From positions 1 through 38,262 of the forward strand of contig DHIZ01000418.1 of assembly GCA_002404055.1 (NCBI GenBank): DNA of 38,262 nt, given 5' to 3'. The notes below the pieces were generated by a model that did not search any database, was not told the DNA's origin, and saw only the letters and a program-made list of their open reading frames with translations. This document shows positions 16,051 through 25,353 of this stretch, one piece after another. The stretch comes from Chloroflexi bacterium UBA4733. GTDB taxonomy: Bacteria; Chloroflexota; UBA4733. Position numbers and translations under genes: made by a program. How positions within the stretch are numbered: position 1 is the first letter of the stretch; the number at the start of each line of letters is the position of its first letter.

Positions 16051-17310
16051 GTGGCAATGACCAACGAGGCGATTCGAGAGGGTTCTCAACAGCGGGCGGA
16101 GGCCCAGAACGACCCGCGCTTGCAGTGGTTCCGTGAGGCCAAGTTTGGCCTGTTCATCCACTGGGGGTTGTACGCCATCCCCGCCGGGGAATGGAAGGGG
16201 CAACAGATCGCCGGCATCGGTGAGTGGATCATGAAGCGCACGCCGATCCCGGTGGCCGAGTACGAACAACTGGCGAAGCAGTTCAACCCGGTCAAGTTCA
16301 ACGCCGCCGAGTGGGTGGCCATGGCCAAAGCCGCCGGGCAGAAGTACATCGTCATCACGTCCAAGCACCACGACGGCTTCGCTATGTACCAATCCAGCGT
16401 CTCCAACTACAACATCGCTGACGCGACATCGTTCAAGCGGGACCCCTTGAAGGAACTGGCAGACGAGTGCCGGAAGCAAGGCATCAAGCTGGGCTTCTAC
16501 TACTCCCAGACGCAGGATTGGCATCATCCTAACGGCGACGGCAACGACTGGGACTACGTGGAAGCGCAGAAGGACTTCGACGGCTACGTCGAGCAGTACG
16601 TCAAGGCGCAGGTGCGCGAGCTGCTGACGGGCTACGGCCCGATCTGCTTGATCTGGTTCGACACTCCCAAGCGCATGACGATCGAGCAGAGCCACGAACT
16701 GGCCGACCTGGTCCACGAGTTGCAACCGGACTGCCTGGTGAGCGGGCGCATCGGCAATGCAGTTGGCGATTACGCCGAGGCCGGTGATAACCGAATTCCG
16801 GCCGATGCCCTCAATCAGGACTGGGAGACGCCCGCTACCATCAACGACACCTGGGGCTTCAAGTCCTACGACCACAACTGGAAATCGCCAACGGACCTCC
16901 TCCACAAGCTGGTGGACATCACCAGCAAGGGCGGCAACTACCTGCTCAACGTCGGGCCGACGGCGGAGGGCGTCATCCCACCGCCCAGCGTGGAGCGGTT
17001 GCGGGCCATGGGTGAGTGGTTGGCCGTCAACGGCGAGGCGGTCTACGGCACGCGGCCGGGTCCGCTGCAAGGCCTGGAGTGGTGCCGCACGACCGCCAGG
17101 CCCGGCAAGGTCTATCTGCACGTCTTCCAGTGGCCGCAAGGCGGCAAACTTGTGCTAGCGGCGGCGGCGGGTCCGGTGAGCAACGCCTATCTGCTGAGCG
17201 ACAGCAAGCGGACGACCCTGCCTGTTCGGCGCGAAGGAGACGGCGTGACGATTCAAGGGCCGGCCACAGCGCCGGATGCAGTCGACACGGTCGTCGTGCT
17301 GGAAGGGTGA
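16051..17310 (+). CDS. Alpha-L-fucosidase, glycoside hydrolase family 29
   Basis: 419 aa. Conserved GH29 blocks are present: WFREAKFGLFIHWGLY (26-41), KYIVITSKHHDGFAMY (98-113), and LIWFDTPKRM, where Asp204 sits at the retaining nucleophile position. GNYLLNVGPTAEG lies near the end of the barrel, and a small beta-sandwich domain closes the protein. There is no signal peptide, so hydrolysis of fucosides should occur in the cytoplasm after uptake. GTG 16051 has GAAAGGA (16037-16043) at 7 nt; ATG 16057 is the alternative. It follows the second LacI gene and carries a related operator. Substrate class is firm at family level; true specificity (alpha-1,2/3/4/6) cannot be read. Confidence 0.93.
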   Translation: MAMTNEAIREGSQQRAEAQNDPRLQWFREAKFGLFIHWGLYAIPAGEWKGQQIAGIGEWIMKRTPIPVAEYEQLAKQFNPVKFNAAEWVAMAKAAGQKYIVITSKHHDGFAMYQSSVSNYNIADATSFKRDPLKELADECRKQGIKLGFYYSQTQDWHHPNGDGNDWDYVEAQKDFDGYVEQYVKAQVRELLTGYGPICLIWFDTPKRMTIEQSHELADLVHELQPDCLVSGRIGNAVGDYAEAGDNRIPADALNQDWETPATINDTWGFKSYDHNWKSPTDLLHKLVDITSKGGNYLLNVGPTAEGVIPPPSVERLRAMGEWLAVNGEAVYGTRPGPLQGLEWCRTTARPGKVYLHVFQWPQGGKLVLAAAAGPVSNAYLLSDSKRTTLPVRREGDGVTIQGPATAPDAVDTVVVLEG

Positions 17311-17327
17311 CCGTGCTGCCCTGACCG

Positions 17328-17966
17328 CTACTTCGTGGCCCCCATCACCGTCAGCGTATGACTGCCCAGGGTTACCTGTTGCACGGTGATGGGCAGGTCG
17401 GCCGGCGTCAGGCGCAGGCTGGTGGCGATCTGGTTGCGCACCTGGTTGACGATGCTCTGCGGCGCGCTGATGCCGCCGGCCTGGACCCGCAGCACGGTCA
17501 GCGTCGGCACCCCGCCCTGCACATCAACGCTGCCCGTGACGGCGATAGGCAGCGTGGTCGGGCCGAAGGCTGCCTGTCCGTTCAGTATCACCTGGCCCGG
17601 CAGAATCTGGACGGAGGGCTGCTGCAACGGAAAGTTCGCCTGACTTTCCAGTTCCGGCACAGCGATGGCGTTCACCTCAGCTTCGCTGAGGGTGATCGTC
17701 ACCAGTTGGTGGCTGCCGGGCGGCGCGCTGGTCGCCGTGTGATCGGCTGCCGCCAGCTTCGCCCGCGCCGTAGCCGCCGCATTGGCATCCGGTGTGGCCG
17801 TGGGGACATCCGCAGCGGGTGCAACCGGCGCGACAGTGGACACGGCGACGATCGGTGACGGCGCCGCGCGATTTCCCCCGGCGAACCACAGCACCCCGGC
17901 GAAGAGCGCCAGGCAGACGGCGGCAACGACGCACAGGCGCACCAGGCAACCGAACAACGTACTCAT
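17328..17966 (-). CDS. Membrane-anchored protein with putative lipid-binding-like domain
   Basis: 212 aa. An N-terminal membrane segment (about residues 8-29) is followed by an Ala/Pro/Thr-rich linker (30-85) and a compact domain beginning near QLVTITLSEAEVNAIAVPEL. The domain ends in repeated amphipathic beta strands (PITVQQVTLGSHTLTVMG). The pattern resembles YpmS/LmeA-type extracytoplasmic proteins, but I do not recognise it securely. Its start overlaps the stop of pbpA by 4 nt, so it is the last gene of the cell-envelope operon and probably acts on the outer face of the membrane. Confidence 0.75.
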   Translation of the reverse strand: MSTLFGCLVRLCVVAAVCLALFAGVLWFAGGNRAAPSPIVAVSTVAPVAPAADVPTATPDANAAATARAKLAAADHTATSAPPGSHQLVTITLSEAEVNAIAVPELESQANFPLQQPSVQILPGQVILNGQAAFGPTTLPIAVTGSVDVQGGVPTLTVLRVQAGGISAPQSIVNQVRNQIATSLRLTPADLPITVQQVTLGSHTLTVMGATK

Positions 17967-19393
17967 TGTGGTGGACCCTTTAGGGCCGCCGCCATGAGCG
18001 TCCGGGCGATCGGTGCGGCCACTGTGGCTCCCTCTCCGGCATTCTCCACCAGCACAACCACCTCGACGGTCGGACGATCCGCCGGCGCAAACGACACGAA
18101 CACGGCGTGCGGCGGCTGCCCGCCGCCCACCTGGGCGGTGCCCGTCTTGCCGGCCACCTTCACTCCGGTGATTCGGGCGTTCGCGCCGGAACCGTTGTCC
18201 ACCGCACCGACCATCAGCGCAGTCAAGGTACTCGCTGTGCCGGCGCTGATGGCCTGTCGCCAGGGTTGTGCCTCGTGCTGGTATACCACTGTGCCGCTGG
18301 GCGTCGTGGCTTTCGCCACCAGGTATGGCTCCATGATCGTGCCGTGATTGGCAACGGCGTCCAGCACCAGCGCCAGTTGCAACGGTGTCACCTCCAGTTG
18401 GCCCTGCCCAAAGCCGGTGCTGGCCAGCAGCGGGCCGCTCCAGGCAGCGGTGGGGTCCTTCACCTGGCTCGGCGTCACGAGCAGGCCGATGGGCGGCGCC
18501 AGGCCGAAGCCGAACTTGTCGGCATAGCTGGTGAGCGTCGGGGCGCCGAGATGATAGGCCACCTGGGCAAAGATGGCGTTAGCCGATAGCTCCAGCGCGC
18601 GCTGGAAATCAAGTTGCGTCGGTATCTGCGGATTCTCGCAGGAGACATGGAAGCCCTCCACCACCCAGTCGCCGATGCAGGTGAACGGCGTCGTCGGCGT
18701 CACGGCACCGGTTTCCAGCGCTGCGCTGGCGGTGACCAGCTTGAAGGTCGAGCCGGGCGGGTACACGGCCTGGGTGGCGCGATTGAGCAGCACGCGGTTG
18801 GTATCCGTGCTGAGCGCCTGCCAGTTCTGGTCAAGGGTGTTCGGGTCAAAATAGGGCTTGCTCACCAGGGCCAGCACGGCGCCGGTGGCCGGTTGCAACA
18901 CCAGAACGACGCCCTTGTGGTTGCCCAGGGCAGTATCGGCCAGGCGCTGCAGGCCGACATCTATCGTGAGCGTCAGGTTGTCGCCGCTGCGCGGGATGTG
19001 CAGCAGGCCATCCAGCGCCGCCAGACCGGGCAGCACGCCAACCTGGCCATCCAGATAGGCGTTATACGAGGCCTCCAGGTCGGCCCGCCCGTAGCGAACG
19101 CTGTCGTAGCCGATCACGTTGGACAGGCTATTCTCGGTGTAGCGGCGAACCTCCGGATGGGCCGGGTCGTTCTGGGCTAACAGCACCCCACGGCTATCGA
19201 CGATTGTGCCGCGCACGACGTTGCGTTCCGCCTGGACGGTGCGCGGGTTGGCCGGGCTTTGCCCGACGTCGGCGGCGCGGATGACCTGCCAGTAGACAAG
19301 GGCCAGCGACAGGACGAGGAACCCCCCGACGAAGAAGAGACCGAGCCGGTACACGTTGCCTGGGACGAGGCCGGACGTGTCTTCAGGCTTCAA
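17963..19393 (-). CDS. pbpA: Penicillin-binding transpeptidase, PbpA/FtsI type
   Basis: 476 aa class B penicillin-binding protein. One N-terminal membrane anchor (about residues 16-38) is followed by a short dimerisation-like region (RGTIVDSRGVLLAQ) and the transpeptidase domain. All three active-site motifs are present: STFK (Ser215, Lys218), SAN (270-272) and KTG (416-418). It cross-links peptidoglycan outside the membrane. The short non-catalytic part and the neighbourhood with two FHA proteins match actinobacterial PbpA rather than classical FtsI. It overlaps fhaB by 11 nt and the downstream gene by 4 nt. The usual rodA, pstP and pknB partners are absent here. Confidence 0.93.
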   Translation of the reverse strand: MKPEDTSGLVPGNVYRLGLFFVGGFLVLSLALVYWQVIRAADVGQSPANPRTVQAERNVVRGTIVDSRGVLLAQNDPAHPEVRRYTENSLSNVIGYDSVRYGRADLEASYNAYLDGQVGVLPGLAALDGLLHIPRSGDNLTLTIDVGLQRLADTALGNHKGVVLVLQPATGAVLALVSKPYFDPNTLDQNWQALSTDTNRVLLNRATQAVYPPGSTFKLVTASAALETGAVTPTTPFTCIGDWVVEGFHVSCENPQIPTQLDFQRALELSANAIFAQVAYHLGAPTLTSYADKFGFGLAPPIGLLVTPSQVKDPTAAWSGPLLASTGFGQGQLEVTPLQLALVLDAVANHGTIMEPYLVAKATTPSGTVVYQHEAQPWRQAISAGTASTLTALMVGAVDNGSGANARITGVKVAGKTGTAQVGGGQPPHAVFVSFAPADRPTVEVVVLVENAGEGATVAAPIARTLMAAALKGPPQ

Positions 19394-19814
19394 AGCGCAC
19401 CCGCAATCGCCCGAAGCGCAACGTGTCGCCGGCCTTGATCACAACCGGGCGACCGACCTTGCGCTCGTTCGCCCAGGTGCCGTTGGTGCTGCCGGTGTCA
19501 CTGAGCCACCAGGCCCCCTGTTCGCGCCGCAGGACTGCGTGGTGGGCGGAGATAAACTCGTCTTCGATCACCACGCAGTTGTCCTCGGCGCGCCCAATGG
19601 TTGTGGCGGCGGAAACCAGCACAACGTCGCCGGCGGCCGGGCCACCGGTAGCGCCGTCGACAAACACCAGGCGTGGCGAAGCACCGCTCACTGTCCGTTG
19701 CGTGCCGGCCCGCAGGTCCGCCCACAGTGCCCTTATCACCCAGGCCAGGAACAGGTAGAGCAGCGCGACCATGGCGAGGCGCAGCGCAACGAGGACGACC
19801 TGATCGGCGGTCAT
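19383..19814 (-). CDS. fhaB: FHA-domain membrane protein, FhaB-like
   Basis: 143 aa. An N-terminal membrane segment (residues 6-28) is followed by a forkhead-associated domain with TIGRAEDNCVVI, FISAHHAVL and DTGSTNGTWAN. These carry the conserved Gly-Arg, Ser-x-x-His and Asn residues that bind phosphothreonine. In Actinobacteria FhaB is phosphorylated by PknB and links to cell-wall synthesis. The gene overlaps fhaA by 4 nt and pbpA by 11 nt, so the three are co-translated. The kinase expected to phosphorylate its partners is not in the window. Confidence 0.9.
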   Translation of the reverse strand: MTADQVVLVALRLAMVALLYLFLAWVIRALWADLRAGTQRTVSGASPRLVFVDGATGGPAAGDVVLVSAATTIGRAEDNCVVIEDEFISAHHAVLRREQGAWWLSDTGSTNGTWANERKVGRPVVIKAGDTLRFGRLRVRFEA

Positions 19815-20569
19815 GGGGCGATGCGCAATTCTGTGGCGCCCAGCCGAATGCGGTCACCAGGGACCACGCGTGCCCGCTGCACCCGCTGTCCGTTGACGAA
19901 GGTGCCGTTGCGGCTGCCCAGGTCCTCAATGAAAAGCCCATCGGCTCGCAGCAGGCGAGCGTGTTCGCGACTCACGCTGAGGCTGTCCAGCACGACATCG
20001 TTATCGAGGCCCCGACCGAACCGCAACTCGTCACCGACCATCTGCAGGTGCTGCTCGACGCCGCGCTCGTCGCGAATGGTCAGGGCAATGGGAGCCGAAT
20101 CGTCGGGCGCGGCTACCACTCGCGGCGGGTTGACCACCGAAAAGACGCTGGTACGGGCCACGGGGGCCTCGCCGGGTGCCCCGAGGCGCTGCGTCGACTC
20201 TGTTTCCCTGATCTCCGCGCTGGCCAGGATGTCGCCCTGGCGCAGGGTGGCATCGGCCAGCAGTTCGACGGTGACCGCGCCAACAAAGTCATACTTGCGG
20301 CGCTGCGCCTGCCGAATGAGGTCCTGGGCGATCTCGCGCTGCAGTTGGAGCAGAAACGGCTCGCACTGGCGAAAGTCCTGCTCGGCCAGTTGCGCGCGAA
20401 ACCAGTTGGGGGCATACACGTGGCCGACGCTGACGCGGCGGTTGGCGACCAGTTCTCGGGCGAGCGCGCGGGCGATCTCGACCGGTTGCAGGCGGCTGCC
20501 GGCGAGGCGGGTGAACGGGCGTTCGACCGAGCGCTGGAGCAGCCGTTCCAGGCGTTGAAAGACATTCAC
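19811..20569 (-). CDS. fhaA: FhaA-like protein: DUF3662 plus FHA domain
   Basis: 252 aa. The N-terminal DUF3662 domain starts at VFQRLERLLQRSVERPFTRL and includes the ARALARELVANRRVSVGHVYAPN stretch split by conserved Arg residues. A linker (about 125-165) leads to a C-terminal FHA domain with LRFGRGLDNDVVL, SVSREHARL and DLGSRNGTFVNG. In mycobacteria FhaA binds phosphorylated MviN and restrains peptidoglycan synthesis. GTG 20569 begins 4 nt after the upstream stop; the longer frame to 20671 would lie inside the neighbouring gene and lacks similarity. It stops in a 4-nt overlap with fhaB. Confidence 0.88.
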   Translation of the reverse strand: MNVFQRLERLLQRSVERPFTRLAGSRLQPVEIARALARELVANRRVSVGHVYAPNWFRAQLAEQDFRQCEPFLLQLQREIAQDLIRQAQRRKYDFVGAVTVELLADATLRQGDILASAEIRETESTQRLGAPGEAPVARTSVFSVVNPPRVVAAPDDSAPIALTIRDERGVEQHLQMVGDELRFGRGLDNDVVLDSLSVSREHARLLRADGLFIEDLGSRNGTFVNGQRVQRARVVPGDRIRLGATELRIAP

Positions 20570-20573
20570 GCTT

Positions 20574-22028
20574 TCAGTATGCCGAGTCGTCGCGCAAAAC
20601 GCGTAGCAACGTGAAGGCCATGATGCGCAGGTCCAACAGTAGGGACCAATTGTCAACGTAGTAGAGGTCATATCGCGTGCGCTCTTCGATAGATGTGTCG
20701 CCGCGTAAGCCGTTGACCTGGGCCCAGCCGGTCAAGCCGCACTTCTCGCGGTGGCGGTCCATGTAGCGCGGGATCATCTGCTCGAACTGCTCCACGTACA
20801 TCGGGCGTTCCGGACGAGGTCCGACAATGCTCATGTCCCCGATGAGGATGTTGATGAACTGGGGCAACTCGTCCAGCGAGAACCGGCGCAGGAAACTCCC
20901 CACCAGCGTGCGGCGATCGTCGTCTTTGCGCGTCCAGCCCGGGCCGGCGGCCTCGGCGTCTACCCGCATCGAGCGGAACTTCAGGACCTGGAAGCGATAG
21001 CCGTTGTAGCCGACGCGCTCCTGCGCGTAGAGCGCCGGCCCTGATGACGTCACTTTCACCAGCAGCGCAATCGCCAGCATCAGCGGGCTAGCGAGTATCA
21101 GCACGGTAAGCGCGAACACCACGTCCATCGCCCGCTTGATCAAACGGTTCCAGCCGCGCAGGGCCCCTTTTTTGACGGTGATCAAGGGTACGCCGCCCAG
21201 TTCGTCGATGGAGACGGCGGTCGCCATCAGTTGAAAGAGGTCAGGCGCCACCCGCACGTCGATGCCGTCGGTCGGGATGCGGGCAAGCAACTCCAGGATC
21301 TCTTCGTGCGCCGCGCCGGGGAGGGCGATCAGTACCTCATCGACATCGAACTGGCGGAGCACCCGTTCCAAATCGCGCGGCGTGCCGAGAATCGGCACGC
21401 CGGCAACCACACGGCCGACGGGCTCGTTGTCGTCGAGGAAGCCTACGGCAAGGTAGCCGTACTTCGGCGTGTGTCCCATCCGTTCCACGATGGCCTGTGC
21501 AGTGTCCCCCGCACCGATCAGCAGCACGCGGAGTTGGGCCAGACCGCGCCGCCGTATGGCGTAGAGAAATCGGCGCACGCTCAACCGCTCTACTGTGAGG
21601 AAAAGGACAGTGAGGAGCCAGGCAAGCACGGTCGCGACGCGTGGATAGTCGAACTTCAGCAGCAATGTGGCCAGGGTGATCGTGAACACGTAGCTGAGCG
21701 TGATCGAACCCGCCAACCGACCGACGTACTCCACGGTAGAAACGCCGCGCTTGACGAGGTAGAGGCCGCGGAACAACAGGGTGCCGACCAATACCGCCGC
21801 GCAGAGCCAGCCCATGGCGGCGTAGAGGACCCAGGGGGTGATCGATTGCACGTCGAGCAGATTCGTTTCGAAGCGCAGGTGCCAGGAGAGGGCAAACGCC
21901 GCCATCACGGCGCCAATGTCGAGCAGCATAAGCGTCAGGCCGCCAGTGACCGTTCGCACGGCCCGATGATTGCGTCTTGGCGCCGGCGCCGTCTCCTCGA
22001 CGATGACCGGCGCGAGCACGCGCGCCAT
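20574..22028 (-). CDS. Polyprenyl glycosylphosphotransferase (WcaJ/WbaP-like)
   Basis: 484 aa integral membrane enzyme that starts exopolysaccharide or glycan repeat units by moving a sugar-phosphate onto undecaprenyl phosphate. Four to five N-terminal helices (about residues 25-150) precede a CoA-binding-like domain (VLLIGAGDTAQAIVERMG; VPILGTPRDLERVL). The catalytic C-terminal domain carries KRAMDVVFALTVLILASPL, YAQERVGYNGYRFQVLKFRSM, SLDELPQFINIL and MSIVGPRPERP. ATG 22028 has GAGGA (22034-22038) at 5 nt; the frame is open to 22178 but the extension looks non-coding. It heads the minus-strand operon with fhaA 4 nt downstream, an unusual partnership that may couple FHA signalling to surface polysaccharide. 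Confidence 0.92.
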   Translation of the reverse strand: MARVLAPVIVEETAPAPRRNHRAVRTVTGGLTLMLLDIGAVMAAFALSWHLRFETNLLDVQSITPWVLYAAMGWLCAAVLVGTLLFRGLYLVKRGVSTVEYVGRLAGSITLSYVFTITLATLLLKFDYPRVATVLAWLLTVLFLTVERLSVRRFLYAIRRRGLAQLRVLLIGAGDTAQAIVERMGHTPKYGYLAVGFLDDNEPVGRVVAGVPILGTPRDLERVLRQFDVDEVLIALPGAAHEEILELLARIPTDGIDVRVAPDLFQLMATAVSIDELGGVPLITVKKGALRGWNRLIKRAMDVVFALTVLILASPLMLAIALLVKVTSSGPALYAQERVGYNGYRFQVLKFRSMRVDAEAAGPGWTRKDDDRRTLVGSFLRRFSLDELPQFINILIGDMSIVGPRPERPMYVEQFEQMIPRYMDRHREKCGLTGWAQVNGLRGDTSIEERTRYDLYYVDNWSLLLDLRIMAFTLLRVLRDDSAY

Positions 22029-22208
22029 ACCATTCCTCGTCTTCACCGGAAACCGACACTCAACAACGCGCCATTGGTGCGGCATCGTGCCGATTCTACC
22101 AGGCAGTCCGGCGCCTGTTGTTCGCTGGCGTCGATTGTCCACCGTCAATTGCACAGTATGACGCCCGTCACGGCGCAAAGATACGCCGCCGCCGTATGAT
22201 GGGGGATC

Positions 22209-22850
22209 ATGCTGCGCCTATTGCTGATTCGCCACGGCCAAACGCTCTGGAATAAGGAGCTGCGCTACAACGGCGACACGGACACCGAGCTGACGCCTTT
22301 CGGGCGACGGCAAGCGGCAGCCGTGGCCGCCCGTTTACAGCAGCGCCACGTCGACCTGGTGGTCTCCAGCGACCTCCAACGCGCCACTGCGACGGCCGCC
22401 ATGATCGCCGAAGCCTGCCAATGTCCAAGCCAGGCTGATGCTCGCTGGCGCGAGGTGCACTTCGGCGCCGCCGAGGGCCTGCGCTGGGCCGACGTGGTGG
22501 CCCGCTTTCCAGCGGCAGCGCGAGCCTGGGCCGAGAATCAAGCCGACGCCGCCATGCCGGGGGGCGAGTCGCTGCTGGAGGTGGCGGGACGCCTTCAGCC
22601 GGCGCTCAGCGAACTGGCGGCGGCGTTCGACAACAAGACGGTGGTCGTGGTGAGCCACGGCGGGCCCTTGCGCGTCGCCCTCTGTCTCTTGCTGCAATCC
22701 GACGTCACCCAGCATTGGCGCTACAATGTGGCCCACTGCACGCTCAGCGAAGTCGCCGTCTACGGCTCCGGCGGGGTGCTCAACTTGCTCAACGATGCCT
22801 GCCATCTGCGTACGAGGGGCTCGCCAACAGCGGATAGCGAGGAAGAGTAG
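22209..22850 (+). CDS. Histidine phosphatase family protein
   Basis: 213 aa. The branch-1 histidine phosphatase motif LIRHGQT (residues 6-12) supplies the phospho-accepting His9. SSDLQRATATA and the second catalytic His in VVSHGGPLRVAL follow. Length and motifs fit the CobC/GpmB/phosphoserine phosphatase-like group, which hydrolyses small phosphate esters. The short ruler motif does not identify the substrate, and it should not be called a phosphoglycerate mutase from sequence alone. A TATGAT at 22195-22200 lies 8 nt before the ATG. Start is otherwise firm because the motif begins at residue 6. Confidence 0.9.
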   Translation: MLRLLLIRHGQTLWNKELRYNGDTDTELTPFGRRQAAAVAARLQQRHVDLVVSSDLQRATATAAMIAEACQCPSQADARWREVHFGAAEGLRWADVVARFPAAARAWAENQADAAMPGGESLLEVAGRLQPALSELAAAFDNKTVVVVSHGGPLRVALCLLLQSDVTQHWRYNVAHCTLSEVAVYGSGGVLNLLNDACHLRTRGSPTADSEEE

Positions 22851-22941
22851 GGCGTTGCTGAGGCCGCACACCGCCCCATCGGTATACTTGTTCCGCTGGC
22901 GTTTGCCCGCACCGACCGTGCGTTTGCTTCTGGGAGGGCAT

Positions 22942-23001
22942 GTGATCCGTTCCTCGGCGTTCGGAGGCGGAGCCGGCGCGGTGACGGCGGTCCAACCTTG
23001 A
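22942..23001 (+). CDS. Possible 19-codon leader ORF overlapping yvcK start
   Basis: GTG 22942 opens a 19-codon frame (residues MIRSSAFGGGAGAVTAVQP) ending in TGA at 22999-23001, which overlaps the TTG start of yvcK as TTGA. GGGAGGG at 22932-22938 precedes it, though only 3 nt away. yvcK itself has no close ribosome binding site, so coupled translation is plausible. Not confirmable from sequence alone. Confidence 0.25.
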   Translation: MIRSSAFGGGAGAVTAVQP

Positions 23002-24275
23002 GCTTCTTCAAGTGGATGTATCCCGGCATGCGCGTCAAGCGCTGGCTGGTGTTGCTCACCTTCGGCATCGTGCTCATCAGCCTCGGTCTCGCCTACTTCT
23101 CGGTGAGCATCTACCACGTCGAACACTACCCCGCGATCGTCTATTACCTGACCTTACAGTTCTTGAATCACCCGACGCGCGGCGTCCTCTTCGCGATTGT
23201 CGGCATCGGTTCCATCGTCATTGCGGTGGTGCAACTCAACCGTTCCATCGTCTCGGTGTTCCTCCCGACAGGGGATCGCCTCGTCGATCTTGTCTATCGG
23301 CGGCGGCAATTGGGCCGCGGACCGCGCATTGTCTGCATCGGCGGCGGACACGGCCTTTCCAACCTGCTGCGTGGCCTGAAGGAGTACACAGGCAATCTGG
23401 TGGCGATCGTCACCGTGGCCGACGATGGCGGCTCCTCGGGACGGCTGCGCCAGGAGTTGAGCATGCTGCCGCCGGGCGACTTCCGCCAGTGCATCGTCGC
23501 TTTGTCCGATGTCGAGCCGCTGATGACAAAGTTGTTTCAGTATCGCTTCGGCTCCGGGGAGGGACTGGATGGCCATAGCTTCGGCAACCTCTTCATTGCC
23601 GCCATGATCGGTGTCACGGGCAACTTTGAGCAAGCGGTGCGCGAGAGCAGCCGGGTGCTCAACGTGCGCGGTCAAATTTTGCCCAGCACCCTCTCCGACG
23701 TGACCCTCCACGCCGAGTTGACCGATCAACGGGTCGTGGCCGGCGAACACCACATCACGTCCGCCGGCGGCCGCGTCGAGCGCGTCAGCCTGCAACCCGA
23801 GCATGTGGAGGCGCACGCCGAGGCAGTTGCCGCCATTCAGAGTGCCGACCTCGTCGTCATCGGTCCCGGCAGCCTGTACACCTCAGTGCTGCCGAACCTG
23901 CTGGTAGATGGTATCGCCGCTGCCCTGCGGCACACCGCTGCCCTGCGCGTCTACGTCTGTAATGTGGCGACAGAAGCGGGCGAAACCGATCACTACGACG
24001 TGCTTGGCCATGTGGAAGCAATTGAACGCCACGTTGGACCGGGTATGCTTGATATCGTGTTAGTGAATAGTCGCGCCGTCACCGCGCAGCCGGGCAGCGT
24101 GGAACGCGTTGCGATGAACGGCGTTGCCTGGATGCGGGACCAGCCCCAACTGGCGCTCGGTGACGTGGTTGACCCCGATCAGCCGGTCTACCACCACCCG
24201 GCGAAACTGGCCAAGCGCGTGATCGAGTTGTTCTACGATCGGACGCCTGCCCGTCCCGGCTCGGGCGCGGTGTGA
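22998..24275 (+). CDS. yvcK: YvcK/CofD-like gluconeogenesis factor with membrane N-terminus
   Basis: 425 aa. Two N-terminal membrane segments (about residues 16-36 and 62-80) precede the CofD-like Rossmann domain. That domain begins GPRIVCIGGGHGLSNLLRGL (108-127), then VTVADDGGSSGRLR and VIGPGSLYTSVLPNLL. Cytosolic YvcK/GlmR of Firmicutes binds UDP-GlcNAc and is needed for normal cell-wall precursor flow on gluconeogenic carbon. The membrane extension would tether it. TTG 22998 was chosen because it includes the conserved-looking KWMYPGMRVKRW start; ATG 23016 is the alternative. It precedes gap-pgk-tpiA on the same strand, which fits a carbon-flow role. Confidence 0.88.
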   Translation: MSFFKWMYPGMRVKRWLVLLTFGIVLISLGLAYFSVSIYHVEHYPAIVYYLTLQFLNHPTRGVLFAIVGIGSIVIAVVQLNRSIVSVFLPTGDRLVDLVYRRRQLGRGPRIVCIGGGHGLSNLLRGLKEYTGNLVAIVTVADDGGSSGRLRQELSMLPPGDFRQCIVALSDVEPLMTKLFQYRFGSGEGLDGHSFGNLFIAAMIGVTGNFEQAVRESSRVLNVRGQILPSTLSDVTLHAELTDQRVVAGEHHITSAGGRVERVSLQPEHVEAHAEAVAAIQSADLVVIGPGSLYTSVLPNLLVDGIAAALRHTAALRVYVCNVATEAGETDHYDVLGHVEAIERHVGPGMLDIVLVNSRAVTAQPGSVERVAMNGVAWMRDQPQLALGDVVDPDQPVYHHPAKLAKRVIELFYDRTPARPGSGAV

Positions 24276-24296
24276 CTTACAATTCAAGGAGCGTGC

Positions 24297-24334
24297 ATGG
24301 CAACGTTCCCAGGGCATAAAGGAGAGACAATCGG

Positions 24335-24338
<4 letters not shown>
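24297..24338 (+). CDS. Possible 13-codon leader ORF coupled to gap
   Basis: ATG 24297 has a strong AAGGAG (24286-24291) at 5 nt and opens a 13-codon frame (MATFPGHKGETIG) whose TGA overlaps the GTG start of gap as GTGA. The ribosome binding site of gap (AAAGGAG, 24318-24324) lies inside this frame. The layout is typical of translational coupling or of a leader peptide. No protein family is recognisable. Confidence 0.4.
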
Positions 24339-25348
<1,010 letters not shown>

Positions 25349-25353
25349 CAGGC

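Noticed and set aside
21231..22199. 322-codon plus-strand frame opposite the glycosylphosphotransferase
   Set aside because: Shadow frame with low-complexity composition and no family features.
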